Shown one piece after another: positions 21,513 through 30,754 of a stretch of 64,000 bases of DNA. The translations under genes and the position numbers were made by a program. The notes beneath the pieces were generated by a model. It worked only from the letters and a program-made list of their open reading frames with translations. It did not search any database and was not told the DNA's origin. Source of the DNA: Hydrogenophaga crocea. Its GTDB lineage: Bacteria; Pseudomonadota; Gammaproteobacteria; Burkholderiales; Burkholderiaceae_C. Each line of letters starts with the position of its first letter. Positions within the stretch are counted from its first letter, which is position 1. The stretch is from NCBI RefSeq assembly GCF_011388215.1, contig NZ_CP049989.1, forward strand, positions 1,364,001 to 1,428,000, given 5' to 3'.

Positions 21513-22322
21513 ATGACCACCCCCGATCGCCTGCCGGTGCTGTTCGTCGGCCACGGCAGCCCCCTGAACGCCATTGGCGACAACCGCTGGCGCCGCCAAT
21601 GGCAGGCGCTGGGGCCCGAGCTGCGCGCGCGCGGTCTGCCGATCCGGCTGATCCTGTGCGTGTCGGCGCACTGGCTCACCGAGGGCTGGTGGCTCACGGC
21701 CATGGCGCAACCGCGCACCATCCACGATTTCGGCGGCTTCCCGCAAGCCCTGTTCGACCAGCAGTACCCCGCACCCGGTGCGCCCGAGCGGGCGCGCGAG
21801 ATCGCGGCCGCGGTGCGCCAGCCCGATGGCGCGCCGCTGGGCCTGGACATGGGGGAATGGGGGCTGGACCACGGCGCCTGGTCGGTGCTCAAGCCCATGT
21901 TCCCCGAGGCCGACATCCCCGTGGTGCAGCTGAGCATGGACTATGGCCGCCCGCCGGCCGAACACCTGGCCCTGGGCCGCGGGCTGCGTGCGCTGCGCGC
22001 GCAGGGCGTGCTGATCGTGGCCAGCGGCAACACCGTGCACAACCTGCGCGCGCTGCAGCGCCAGGCGCCCGATGACCAGGCCTACGACTGGGCGATCGAT
22101 TTCGATCAGCGCGTGGCCGAGGCCGTGGCCGCGGGCGACCCCGAGCGACTGGCCGGTTTTCAGCAATGGGGCGACAGCGCCCGGCTGTCGCACCCGAGCC
22201 ACGACCACTACCTGCCGCTGCTCTACGCGGCGGGGGCGGCCGAGCCCGGCGAGGCGGTGCGCTTCTTCAACGAGGGCTTCCAGGCCGCGTCGATCTCGAT
22301 GCGATCGATGGTCTGGGGCTGA
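21513..22322 (+). CDS. ygiD: 4,5-DOPA extradiol dioxygenase-like protein (YgiD/LigB family)
   Basis: The 269-residue protein belongs to the class III extradiol dioxygenase family. E. coli YgiD cleaves L-DOPA and binds zinc or iron. Visible metal-site features are His14 in FVGHGSPLNAI, His in VSAHWLTEG, and SGNTVHNLR. The SHDHYLPLLYAAGA region carries the later conserved His. The start ATG 21513 is in a weak context, but family alignment (TTPDRLPVLFVGHGSP) supports it. A bidirectional terminator separates it from the aminotransferase gene. Confidence 0.9.
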   Translation: MTTPDRLPVLFVGHGSPLNAIGDNRWRRQWQALGPELRARGLPIRLILCVSAHWLTEGWWLTAMAQPRTIHDFGGFPQALFDQQYPAPGAPERAREIAAAVRQPDGAPLGLDMGEWGLDHGAWSVLKPMFPEADIPVVQLSMDYGRPPAEHLALGRGLRALRAQGVLIVASGNTVHNLRALQRQAPDDQAYDWAIDFDQRVAEAVAAGDPERLAGFQQWGDSARLSHPSHDHYLPLLYAAGAAEPGEAVRFFNEGFQAASISMRSMVWG

Positions 22323-22341
22323 GCCCGGGCACAGGGCCCAA

Positions 22342-22373
22342 GCAAAAAGGCCACCCAGAGGTGGCCCTTTTGC
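22342..22373. terminator. Bidirectional intrinsic terminator
   Basis: GCAAAAAGGCCACC pairs with GGTGGCCCTTTTGC across a CAGA loop. A-rich and T-rich flanks give a U-tract in both directions. It serves the rightward dioxygenase gene and the leftward aminotransferase gene that converge here. Confidence 0.9.
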
Positions 22374-22389
22374 TGCGGGTGCGCGCGGC

Positions 22390-23586
22390 TCAGAGCACCG
22401 CGGCGATCGACTTGCAGACGTGGTCGATGTTCTTGCCGTTGAGCGCGGCCACGCACATGCGACCGGTGTCGGTGCCGTACACGCCGAACTCGGTGCGCAG
22501 GCGCACCATCTGGTCCTTGCTCAGGCCCGAGTAGCTGAACATGCCGATCTGGTCGGTGATGAAGCCCATGTCCTGCTTCACGCCCGCGGCCTTGAGGCCA
22601 TCGACCAGCTTCTGGCGCATGGCCTTGATGCGCACGCGCATCTCGCCCAGCTCCTTCTCCCAGAGCGCGCGCAGCTCGGGGTTGTTGAGCACCGCGGCCA
22701 CCACCGCGCCGCCGTGCGTGGGCGGGTTGGAGTAGTTGGTGCGGATCACGATCTTGAGCTGCGACAGCACGCGGTCGGCCTCGGCCTTGTCGGCGCACAG
22801 CACCGAGAGCCCGCCCACGCGCTCGCCGTAGAGGCTGAAGCTCTTGGAGAACGAGGTGGACACCAGGAACAGCAGGCCGGCGGCCACGAACTTGCCGATC
22901 ACCGCGCCGTCCTCGGCGATGCCGTGGCCGAAGCCCTGGTAGGCCATGTCGAGGAACGCGGTGAGACCACGCTCTTTCACCACCGCCACCACCTGGTCCC
23001 ACTGCGCGGGGGTGATGTCGTAGCCCGTGGGGTTGTGGCAGCAGGCGTGCAGCACCACGATGGTGCCGGCCTCGGCCGCGCGCAGGCTGGCCAGCATGCC
23101 CTCGAAGTTCACGCCGCGTTTGGCCGCGTCGTAGTACGCATAGGTGCCGACCTCGAAGCCCGCGTTGGTGAACAGCGCGCGGTGGTTTTCCCAGCTCGGG
23201 TCGCTGATCAGCACCTTGGCCTTGGGGTTCAGCCGCTTGAGGAAGTCGGCGCCGATCTTGAGGCCGCCGGTGCCGCCCAGGGCCTGCACCGTGGCCACGC
23301 GGCCGGCCTTCACGGGCTCGCTGTCGGCGCCGAACACCAGGCCCTTGACCGCGTTGTCGTAGGCGGCGATGCCGTCGATGGGCAGGTAGCCGCGCGCGGC
23401 GGGCTTGTCCATCATGGCCTTCTCGGCCTGCTGCACGCACTGCAGCAGCGGCAGCTTTCCGTTCTCGTCGAAGTACACCCCGACACCGAGGTTGACCTTG
23501 TTGGGGTTGGTATCGGCGGCAAATTGCTCGTTCAGACCCAGGATCGGGTCGCGCGGGGCCATTTCAACGGCGGAAAAGAGGGACAT
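22390..23586 (-). CDS. Aspartate/aromatic-amino-acid aminotransferase
   Basis: The 398-residue PLP enzyme is of the class I (AspC/TyrB) family. The cofactor Lys248 is in STSFSKSFSLYGERVG, and other conserved parts are HNPTGYD and NYSNPPTHGG. Arg386-like residue C-terminal to TDTGRMCV binds the substrate carboxylate. AspC and TyrB cannot be separated with confidence by eye, so no symbol is given. The gene is divergent from the polysaccharide operon. Confidence 0.92.
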   Translation of the reverse strand: MSLFSAVEMAPRDPILGLNEQFAADTNPNKVNLGVGVYFDENGKLPLLQCVQQAEKAMMDKPAARGYLPIDGIAAYDNAVKGLVFGADSEPVKAGRVATVQALGGTGGLKIGADFLKRLNPKAKVLISDPSWENHRALFTNAGFEVGTYAYYDAAKRGVNFEGMLASLRAAEAGTIVVLHACCHNPTGYDITPAQWDQVVAVVKERGLTAFLDMAYQGFGHGIAEDGAVIGKFVAAGLLFLVSTSFSKSFSLYGERVGGLSVLCADKAEADRVLSQLKIVIRTNYSNPPTHGGAVVAAVLNNPELRALWEKELGEMRVRIKAMRQKLVDGLKAAGVKQDMGFITDQIGMFSYSGLSKDQMVRLRTEFGVYGTDTGRMCVAALNGKNIDHVCKSIAAVL

Positions 23587-23874
23587 GGAGCTTGGCTGGG
23601 TTGGAGGAAAACCCGGATTTTATGCGTCGCCCCGACCTCCCCGGGCCGGCGTTGGACATGGGTACCCACCACCGGTATTGGCACTGCCGCCGCCAATCCG
23701 TCGGGCCGACCGTTCGCGTCGACGAATCGGCTCTCGTGTGCAGTAATGCATGCCTGTCCCCCCTATGGGCGATGCACAGGGGCCGGGAGACATGCGGGTA
23801 AGGAGTACCTTCAGGTATAGTTTCCAAGTTGTTAACTTTTATTAACATTTACTCCCCGGTTGGAGGTGACGAGC
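23587..23874 (+). promoter_or_regulatory. Upstream region of the polysaccharide operon
   Basis: This 288-base spacer has no supported gene. It holds TGGCAC-N7-GC (23679-23693), which fits the invariant GG/GC positions of a sigma-54 promoter but lacks the usual TT before GC. It also has a palindrome TACCT-TC-AGGTA (23806-23817) and GTTAA-N6-TTAAC (23831-23846). The last 60 bases are unusually A/T-rich for this genome. GGAGG (23862-23866) is the ribosome site for the ATG at 23875. Confidence 0.4.
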
Positions 23875-24510
23875 ATGCAAAAACATACGTCCGTTGGTTC
23901 TCGCGCGATGGTCTGGATGGGCGCTTTTGCCGCCGCCGCCGTGCTGGCCGGATGTGCTTCCACGGGGAGCTATCCGCCGGCTCCGGTGCAGGCCGCGAGC
24001 AGCGCCGGCTACAACTACCTCGTCGGGCCGGGTGACACCCTGTCCATCAACGTCTGGCGCAACCCCGAGCTGTCGGCCGTGGTGCCGGTGCGCCCCGACG
24101 GCAAGGTCTCGGCCCCGCTGGTGGACGAGCTGCTGGCCCAGGGCAAGACCTCGCAGGAAATCGCGCGCGACGTGGAGAAAGCGCTCGGCAAGTTCGTGCG
24201 CGACCCGGTCGTCACCGTGATCGTCACCAACTTCGTGGGCTCGCACGGCGAGCAGGTGCGCGTGGTGGGCGAGGCGGCCAAGCCGCAGGCGCTGCCGTTT
24301 CGCGCCCGCATGACCGTGATGGACGTGCTCATCGCGTCCGGCGGCCTCACCGAATTCGCCAACGGCAACAAGGCCACCATCGTGCGCGCCGCCGAAGGCA
24401 ACAAGCGCTACAGCGTGCGCCTCGACGACCTCGTCAAGCGCGGCGACATCTCGGCCAACGTCGAAATGCTGCCTGGCGACATCCTGATCATTCCTCAGGG
24501 CTGGTTCTGA
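23875..24510 (+). CDS. XrtA-type polysaccharide export lipoprotein (Wza family)
   Basis: The 211-residue outer-membrane lipoprotein has a signal peptide ending in the lipobox LAGC (Cys27). A polysaccharide biosynthesis/export domain follows (YLVGPGDTLSINVWRNPELS), then a SLBB-like domain (VRVVGEAAKPQALPFRARMTVMDVLIASGG). Proteins of this short form are the export component in exosortase-A polysaccharide loci. The start was set at ATG 23875 by a good Shine-Dalgarno and signal-peptide length. It is the first gene of an unbroken rightward operon to 45,113. Confidence 0.92.
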   Translation: MQKHTSVGSRAMVWMGAFAAAAVLAGCASTGSYPPAPVQAASSAGYNYLVGPGDTLSINVWRNPELSAVVPVRPDGKVSAPLVDELLAQGKTSQEIARDVEKALGKFVRDPVVTVIVTNFVGSHGEQVRVVGEAAKPQALPFRARMTVMDVLIASGGLTEFANGNKATIVRAAEGNKRYSVRLDDLVKRGDISANVEMLPGDILIIPQGWF

Positions 24511-24575
24511 TCGTTCTGACCTGAACGGCCGGCGCGGCTGCGCCGGCCGCTGGGCACTCCGGGGTTCGTTTCCGC

Positions 24576-26135
24576 ATGCACGATTTCATCCAACAACTCG
24601 GCAACGCCTTGCGCGGCATGTGGCTGTACCGCCGCACCGGCGTGATCGTGGCCTGGCTCGTGGCCGCACTGGCCACCGTGGGGGTCATGTTCATCCCCGA
24701 CCGCTTCGAGGCCAGCGCGCGCGTCTACGTGGACACGCAGTCCATCCTGCGCCCGCTGATGGCCGGTCTCACCATCCAGCCCGACGTGGACCAGCAGGTG
24801 GCCATGCTGGGCCGCACGCTCATCAGCCGCCCGACCATCGAGAAGCTCGTCGAGTCGACCGACTTCGGCGTGCCCAACGCCACCAAGGCCCAGCGCGACG
24901 CGCTGGTGGCGCGGATGATGCAGAACATCCAGCTCAAGTCGACCGGCCGCGACAACCTCTACACCATCTCGATGCGCGACGAGAGCCCGCAGTTCGCGCT
25001 GCACGTGGTGGACGCGCTCATGAAGGCCTTCATCGCCTCGCGCGAAGGCGCCTCCAGCGCCGACTCGAAGAACGCGCGTGAATTCATCGACGAGCAGATC
25101 CGCAACTACGAGGCCAAGCTCAGCGAGGCCGAGTCGCGCCTGAAAGACTTCAAGCTGCGCCACATCGACATGCAGACGCAGGGCAACATCGACATGGCCG
25201 CGCGCATCGCCGAGAACACCACCCAGGTGAGCCAGGCCCGCCTCGAACTGCGCGAAGCCGAGAGCGCGCGCGAAGCGGCCCGCGCACAGCTCGAACAGGC
25301 GCGCAACCTGGCCCGCGCGGCCACGCAGAACACCGGTGGCTTCGCCACGCCCGAGGTCGATGCGCGCCTGACCGAACTCAAGCGCAACCTCGATGGCCTG
25401 CTGCAGCGCTACACCGACCGCCACCCCGACGTCGAGAACACCCGCAAGCTGATCGCCGAACTCGAACAGCAGAAGGCGCGCCAGGTCGAGGAACTGCGCC
25501 GCCAGGCGCAGGCCGCCGGCACGCAGCGCAGCGGCATCGAGGCCAACCCCACGGTGATCGAGATGTCGCGCACCCTGGCCGCGGCCGAGGTGCAGGTGGC
25601 TTCGCTGCGCGCCCGCCTGGGCGAGTACGAAAGCCGTGGCGCGCGCATCCGCGAGCAGGCCAAGGCCGCACCGCAGATCGAGGCCGAGCTGGCCCAGCTC
25701 AACCGCGACTACGACGTGCACCGCAAGAACTACGAAGACCTGGTGGGGCGCCGCGAGACCGTGGCCCTGAGCAACGAGCTGCAGAGCGATTCGCGGCTGG
25801 CGCAGTTCCGCGTGGTGGAGCCGCCCCAGGTGGGCCGCCGCCCCGTGGCGCCCAACCGCGTGCTGCTGATGCCCGTGGTGCTGCTGGCGGCGCTGGCGGC
25901 CGGCATCGGCTCGACCCTGCTGCTGAGCAACCTGCGGCCGGTGTTCTTCGACGCCGCCAGCCTGCGCGGCGCGGTCGACCTGCCGCTCCTGGGCACCGTC
26001 ACGCTGGTGCGCAGCGCCCAGGTGCGCCAGCGCGAAGGCCGCAGCATCCTGCGCGTCGTGGCCTCGGTGCTGGCGCTGGTCGTGCTGCTGGCGATCGGCA
26101 TGGTGGCGCTGTCCATCCATCAATCCTCTGCCTGA
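24576..26135 (+). CDS. XrtA-type polysaccharide chain-length determinant (Wzz-like)
   Basis: The 519-residue inner-membrane copolymerase controls polymer length and couples synthesis to export. It has an N-terminal membrane helix (~residues 22-42) followed by a Wzz domain (ASARVYVDTQSILRPLMAGL). A long periplasmic coiled coil spans about 150-390 and contains an N-terminal KRNLDGLLQRYTDRHPDV element. A proline-containing second helix (~429-450) comes before a third hydrophobic stretch at the C-terminus. No kinase domain is fused, and the separate kinase is the next gene, 15 bases downstream. Confidence 0.9.
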   Translation: MHDFIQQLGNALRGMWLYRRTGVIVAWLVAALATVGVMFIPDRFEASARVYVDTQSILRPLMAGLTIQPDVDQQVAMLGRTLISRPTIEKLVESTDFGVPNATKAQRDALVARMMQNIQLKSTGRDNLYTISMRDESPQFALHVVDALMKAFIASREGASSADSKNAREFIDEQIRNYEAKLSEAESRLKDFKLRHIDMQTQGNIDMAARIAENTTQVSQARLELREAESAREAARAQLEQARNLARAATQNTGGFATPEVDARLTELKRNLDGLLQRYTDRHPDVENTRKLIAELEQQKARQVEELRRQAQAAGTQRSGIEANPTVIEMSRTLAAAEVQVASLRARLGEYESRGARIREQAKAAPQIEAELAQLNRDYDVHRKNYEDLVGRRETVALSNELQSDSRLAQFRVVEPPQVGRRPVAPNRVLLMPVVLLAALAAGIGSTLLLSNLRPVFFDAASLRGAVDLPLLGTVTLVRSAQVRQREGRSILRVVASVLALVVLLAIGMVALSIHQSSA

Positions 26136-26150
26136 ACGGAACCCGAGCCC

Positions 26151-27068
26151 ATGTCCAGTCTGATCGAGAAGGCCGCCCAGCGCCTCGAGCAACTCAGGAA
26201 AGCCGGCGCCGAGGTCCCGACCACGAGCGACCTGCCGCCGCTGCCGCCGCTGAACACGCGGCACGACGCCGCGCACCCGCGCCCCCTGTCCGCCGAGCCG
26301 GCGCGTCCCGCGGTGACCTCGCGCGTCGTCGAGCTCGACCTCGACGTGCTGTCGGCGGCCGGCATCATCACGCCGAACGCCCAGCGAAGCCCCACGGCCG
26401 ACCAGTTCCGCGTGCTCAAGCGCCCGCTGCTGGCCAATGCCACGGGCAAGGGTGCGGTGCCGGTGCGCAACGGCAACCGCATCATGGTCACGAGTTCGAT
26501 GCCCGGCGAGGGCAAGACCTTCACCGCGGTGAACCTGGCCATGAGCATCGCCATGGAGCTCGACCACACGGTGCTGCTGGTCGACGCCGACGTGTCGCGC
26601 CCCTCGGTCATGAAGACCCTGGGCCTGCCCTCGGGCCCCGGCCTCATGGACCTGCTCATGGGCGAGCAGCTCGAAATGTCCGAGGCGCTGCTGCGCACCA
26701 ACATCGACAAGCTCTCGCTGCTGCCCAGCGGCCGCCCGCACGCGCGCGCCACCGAGCTGCTGGCCAGCGACGCCATGAGCGCGCTGGTCGAGGAGATGGG
26801 CCGCCGCTATCCCGAGCGCGTGATCGTGTTCGACTCGCCGCCGCTGCTCATGACCACCGAGTCGCGCGTGCTGGCCACGCACATGGGCCAGATCGTGGTC
26901 GTGGTGCAGGCCGGCCACACCCAGCGCGCCCAGGTGCGCCAGGCGCTCGAGACCATCGAGAGCTGCCCCATCAAGCTCATGGTGCTCAACCAGGTGCACA
27001 AGGAAGACAAGTCGTCCTACGGCTATGGCTACGGCTACAGCGCGGCGCCTTCGTCGGCCAGCGCCTGA
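26151..27068 (+). CDS. XrtA-type tyrosine autokinase (BY-kinase)
   Basis: The 305-residue cytoplasmic kinase partners with the chain-length protein to control polymerisation. Walker A is SSMPGEGKTF, Walker A' is VLLVDADVSRPS and Walker B is VIVFDSPPLL. The C-terminus has a short Tyr cluster (YGYGYGY at about 291-297), the autophosphorylation tail of bacterial tyrosine kinases. The first ~100 residues are proline-rich and low in complexity. Confidence 0.92.
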   Translation: MSSLIEKAAQRLEQLRKAGAEVPTTSDLPPLPPLNTRHDAAHPRPLSAEPARPAVTSRVVELDLDVLSAAGIITPNAQRSPTADQFRVLKRPLLANATGKGAVPVRNGNRIMVTSSMPGEGKTFTAVNLAMSIAMELDHTVLLVDADVSRPSVMKTLGLPSGPGLMDLLMGEQLEMSEALLRTNIDKLSLLPSGRPHARATELLASDAMSALVEEMGRRYPERVIVFDSPPLLMTTESRVLATHMGQIVVVVQAGHTQRAQVRQALETIESCPIKLMVLNQVHKEDKSSYGYGYGYSAAPSSASA

Positions 27069-27087
27069 ACCCCGCAGGAACCCCGCC

Positions 27088-28671
27088 GTGACGCGAACCC
27101 CTGTTTCCCCCACGCCCGGCCTGCGGCACGCGATCGCCGCAGCCTGCCTGCTGGCGGTCAGCCCCTGGCTGGCCGCGCAGGGCCTGCCCGCACCGTCGAA
27201 CGCCGCCGGCGCGGCCGACGCCACGCTGGAGAGGCCCTCGGGCCCGCCGCCGCGCCTGTGGATCGAGCCGCGGGTGTTCGTCACGCAGACCTATTCCGAC
27301 AACTACCGCCTGGCCAACACCAACCGCGAGGCCGAGCTCACCACCGAGCTCGGCGCCGGGGTGAGCGCCGCATTCAACCTGCCGCGCCTCACGGGCAACG
27401 TCGACTACAGCCTGTCGGGCCAGGTCCCCGCGCTGGGCGTGGGCGAGAACCAGCGCCGCCAGGCCTTGCAGAGCGACCTGCTGCTCGACGCCTGGAACCA
27501 GGCGGCCTTCATCGAGTTCAACGGCAACATCGGCGACGAACGCGTGTCCGCGCTCGGCCCGCAGCCCGTGGGCGGCACCAATCCCACGAACCTGTCGGAG
27601 ACCAAGCGTTTCCGCGTCTCGCCGTTCCTGCGCGGCACCTGGGACAACCGGCTCGACTACGAGCTGCGCTACACGCGCCAGAGCTGGCGCACCGCGATCT
27701 CGGACCGCTACGACATGGACGAGACCGGCTGGAACGCGCGCCTGGGCAGCGCGGCCGAAGTGGGCCGGCTGGGTTGGGAGCTGTCGGCCTCGCAGAACGA
27801 GATCGACTACAACGCCGGGCGCTCCACCACCTACCAGACCGCGCTCGCGCTGCTGCGCTACGCGTTCACGCCCACGCTGCAGGGCTTCGTGCAGGGCGGT
27901 CGCGAATACAACGACCTGCTCACGCCCGAGCGCACCGGCTACAACAGCCACACCCTCGGTGTGGACTGGCGCCCCGTGGAGCTCGCGCGCGTCGCGGCCT
28001 CGCGCAGCAAGCACTTCTACGGCAACGGCCACGACGTCGCGCTCGAGTACCGCATGCGCCGGGTGCTGCTGCGCTACACCGACGCGCGCAGCCTGAACAC
28101 CGGCCAGCTTGGCCTGGACACCAACGGCGCCACGCTCAACGAGCTGTTCAACAACCTCTACCAGTCGCTCGAACCCGATCCCGTGCGCCGCGCGCAGCTG
28201 GTGCAGGCCGAACTCGCGCGCCTGGGCCTGCAGGGCGATTCCACGACCTTGCCCGGTTACCTCACGGCCAGCGCCACGGTGCAGCGCAACCAGCAACTGA
28301 GCGCTGCGCTGCTCGGTCAGCGCGGCGTGCTCACCTTCCTGATCGAGCGCTCCTCGGCACGCCGGCTCAACAACGCGCAGGCCATCGGTGACGACTTCGA
28401 CCTCAGCAACACGCTCGACGAGCAGGGCTGGGCCGTGCTCTACGCGCACCGCCTCACGCCCCGGCTCGCGCTCAATTTCTCGCTGACGCGCCGCGAGACC
28501 GAAGGCCAGGTGAGCACGCTGAGCAGCCGCCAGACCGCGGTCTCGGTGGGCCTGAGCGCACGGCTCGCGCGCCGCACCACCGGCTCGGTGCTGCTGCGCC
28601 ACACCAGCACCGATTCCCTTCTTCCCTACCGGGAGACCGCGATCCTGGGCGCCCTGGTTCAACGGTTCTGA
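27088..28671 (+). CDS. XrtA system-associated outer-membrane beta-barrel protein
   Basis: This 527-residue protein with a GTG start at 27088 (AGGAA upstream) resembles the TIGR03016-type family that follows the kinase in XrtA loci. It has a signal peptide (cleavage near WLAAQ-G, residue ~31) and then repeated amphipathic strands with alternating aromatic residues (RVFVTQTYSDNYRL, VDYSLSG, ELRYTRQSW, EYRMRRVLLRYTD). It ends with Phe (VQRF), typical of barrels that use the BAM signal. It probably supports export of the polymer across the outer membrane. Its precise role is not known. Confidence 0.82.
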   Translation: MTRTPVSPTPGLRHAIAAACLLAVSPWLAAQGLPAPSNAAGAADATLERPSGPPPRLWIEPRVFVTQTYSDNYRLANTNREAELTTELGAGVSAAFNLPRLTGNVDYSLSGQVPALGVGENQRRQALQSDLLLDAWNQAAFIEFNGNIGDERVSALGPQPVGGTNPTNLSETKRFRVSPFLRGTWDNRLDYELRYTRQSWRTAISDRYDMDETGWNARLGSAAEVGRLGWELSASQNEIDYNAGRSTTYQTALALLRYAFTPTLQGFVQGGREYNDLLTPERTGYNSHTLGVDWRPVELARVAASRSKHFYGNGHDVALEYRMRRVLLRYTDARSLNTGQLGLDTNGATLNELFNNLYQSLEPDPVRRAQLVQAELARLGLQGDSTTLPGYLTASATVQRNQQLSAALLGQRGVLTFLIERSSARRLNNAQAIGDDFDLSNTLDEQGWAVLYAHRLTPRLALNFSLTRRETEGQVSTLSSRQTAVSVGLSARLARRTTGSVLLRHTSTDSLLPYRETAILGALVQRF

Positions 28672-28674
28672 CCC

Positions 28675-29829
28675 ATGTACGAAGACTTCTACGGCCTCAC
28701 CAGCAAGCCGTTCCAGCTCAACCCCGACCCGCGCTTCTACTTCAGCGGCAAGCCGCACCGCCGTGCGCGCTCGTACCTGGTGTACGGCGTGATGCGCGGC
28801 GAAGGCTTCATCGTCATCACCGGCGAGGTGGGCGCGGGCAAGACCACCATCGTGCGCGACCTGCTCGACAGCCTGGAGAACGGCACCGTGGTGGCGGCCC
28901 AGCTCGTGAGCACGCAGCTCGGCGCCGAAGACGCGCTCAAGCTGGTGTGCGCGGCGTTCGGCGTGAGCGTCAAGAGCAACGGCAAGGCCGACCTGCTGAT
29001 GGCCCTGGAGGCCTACTTCATCACCCAGGTCTCGCAGGGCAAGCGCTGCCTGCTGATCGTGGACGAAGCGCAGAACCTGCAGCCGCAGGCGGTTGAAGAG
29101 CTGCGCATGCTCTCGAACTTCCAGTTCGGTGACCAGGCCCTGCTGCAAACCTTCCTGATCGGCCAGCCCGAGTTCCGCGACATCCTGCAAAGCCCGGGCA
29201 TGCTGCAGCTGCGCCAGCGCGTGACCGCGCGCTGCCACCTCGGCCCGCTGGACGAAGAAGACACGCAGGGTTATGTGGAGCACCGCCTCAAGTGCGCGGG
29301 CTACAGCGGCAACCCCAGCATCGACCCGGCGATCTACGCGCTGCTGCAGGAAGAATCGGGCGGCATCCCGCGCCGCATCAACCTGCTCATGGACCGGCTG
29401 CTGCTGCAGGGCTTCCTGGCCGAGCAGACGCACCTGTCGCTGGAAGCCTTCCGCGAGGTGCTCGCCGAGTACAAGGCCGAGAACGCGCCCGCGCCCGCCC
29501 GTGCGCCGGCCGACCCGCAGCGCTGGGGCCACCTGGCCGTGGCACCGCCGCCCGACCGCCTGCCCACGCTCACCGACGAGCTCGACCCGCTCGATCTCGA
29601 GATCGATCCCGCGGTGGCCGACGCGGTGCACCAGCAGCTCACCCAGGTGAATGCCGAAGAACTCGGCGAGCGGCTGCTGCGCATCGAGCGCAGCGTGCTG
29701 CGCCAGGAGCGCGTGAGCCTGGAGATCCTGAACGCGCTGCGCCAGATCGTGGCCGCGAGCCGCAAGGGCCGGCCCGCGGGCCGCGACGAGCGCCAGCCCC
29801 CCAACGCCGGCAACGGAACGACCGGTTGA
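28675..29829 (+). CDS. XrtA system-associated AAA ATPase (ExeA-like)
   Basis: The 384-residue protein starts MYEDFYGLTSKPFQLNPDPRFYFSG, the classical signature of the 'general secretion ATPase' family found in XrtA loci. It has Walker A GEVGAGKTT at ~50-58, Walker B LLIVDEAQNL, and sensor SGGIPRRINLLMDRLLL. The ~100-residue C-terminal part is Pro/Ala/Arg-rich. It begins 4 bases after the previous stop. Confidence 0.9.
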   Translation: MYEDFYGLTSKPFQLNPDPRFYFSGKPHRRARSYLVYGVMRGEGFIVITGEVGAGKTTIVRDLLDSLENGTVVAAQLVSTQLGAEDALKLVCAAFGVSVKSNGKADLLMALEAYFITQVSQGKRCLLIVDEAQNLQPQAVEELRMLSNFQFGDQALLQTFLIGQPEFRDILQSPGMLQLRQRVTARCHLGPLDEEDTQGYVEHRLKCAGYSGNPSIDPAIYALLQEESGGIPRRINLLMDRLLLQGFLAEQTHLSLEAFREVLAEYKAENAPAPARAPADPQRWGHLAVAPPPDRLPTLTDELDPLDLEIDPAVADAVHQQLTQVNAEELGERLLRIERSVLRQERVSLEILNALRQIVAASRKGRPAGRDERQPPNAGNGTTG

Positions 29830-29872
29830 GCGGCCTCGCCGCCGCCACCGCACCTTCGCAGGAGAGCACGCC

Positions 29873-30754
29873 ATGCTGATGCCGACCCGGCACGTGAACG
29901 CGTTGACCATCGACGTCGAGGACTACTTCCAGGTCTCGGCCTTCGCCCCCTACATCGCACGCACCGAGTGGGACCAGCGCGAATGCCGCGTCGAGCGCAA
30001 CGTCGACCGCATCCTGGCCCTGCTGGCCGAACGCGGCATCCACGCCACCTTCTTCACCCTGGGCTGGGTGGCCGAGCGCTACCCGGCGCTGATCCGCCGC
30101 ATCGTGGCGCAGGGCCACGAACTCGCGAGCCACGGCTACGGCCACCAGCGCGTGACCGACCTCGACCCGGCCGGCTTCCGCGAAGACGTGACCCGCGCCA
30201 AGCAGCTGCTCGAAGACATCGGCGGCGAGCTCGTGATCGGCTACCGCGCCCCGAGCTTCTCGATCGGCGAGCGCAACCTGTGGGCGCTCGACGTGCTGCT
30301 CGAAACCGGCCACCGCTACAGCTCCAGCATTTACCCGGTCAAGCACGACCACTACGGCATGCCCGATGCCCCGCGCTTCGCGCACCCCGTGCGCGACGGC
30401 CTGCTCGAGGTGCCGCCCACCACGCTGCGGATGTTCAACCGCAACCTGCCGTCGAGCGGCGGCGGCTACTTCCGGCTGTTCCCGTACGCGCTGTCGCGCT
30501 GGATGATCGAGGCCGTGAACGCCCGCGACGGCGAGCCCGCGATCTTCTACTTCCACCCCTGGGAGATCGACCCCGAGCAGCCGCGCGTGGCCGCGGCCGA
30601 CCTGAAGTCGAAGTTCCGCCACTACGTCAACCTCGACCGCAACGAGGCCAAGCTGCGCCGCCTGCTCGACGATCTGCGCTGGGACCGCATGGACAGGATC
30701 TTTCTGCCCGACCTGGCCCCCGCCAAGACGCGCGACGAGGTGGCCCTTGCCTGA
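29873..30754 (+). CDS. XrtA locus polysaccharide deacetylase
   Basis: This NodB-fold carbohydrate esterase of 293 residues removes N-acetyl groups from the polymer or its precursor. Its motifs are TIDVEDYFQVSAF (catalytic Asp pair), ASHGYGHQRV (two metal His), YRAPSFSIG and the later FYFHPWEID. These match the XrtA locus subfamily (TIGR03006 type). The DVEDYF form replaces the usual DDG. It has no signal peptide, so it is expected to act in the cytoplasm, as is usual for this subfamily. The ATG at 29873 follows CAGGAGAG. Confidence 0.92.
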   Translation: MLMPTRHVNALTIDVEDYFQVSAFAPYIARTEWDQRECRVERNVDRILALLAERGIHATFFTLGWVAERYPALIRRIVAQGHELASHGYGHQRVTDLDPAGFREDVTRAKQLLEDIGGELVIGYRAPSFSIGERNLWALDVLLETGHRYSSSIYPVKHDHYGMPDAPRFAHPVRDGLLEVPPTTLRMFNRNLPSSGGGYFRLFPYALSRWMIEAVNARDGEPAIFYFHPWEIDPEQPRVAAADLKSKFRHYVNLDRNEAKLRRLLDDLRWDRMDRIFLPDLAPAKTRDEVALA

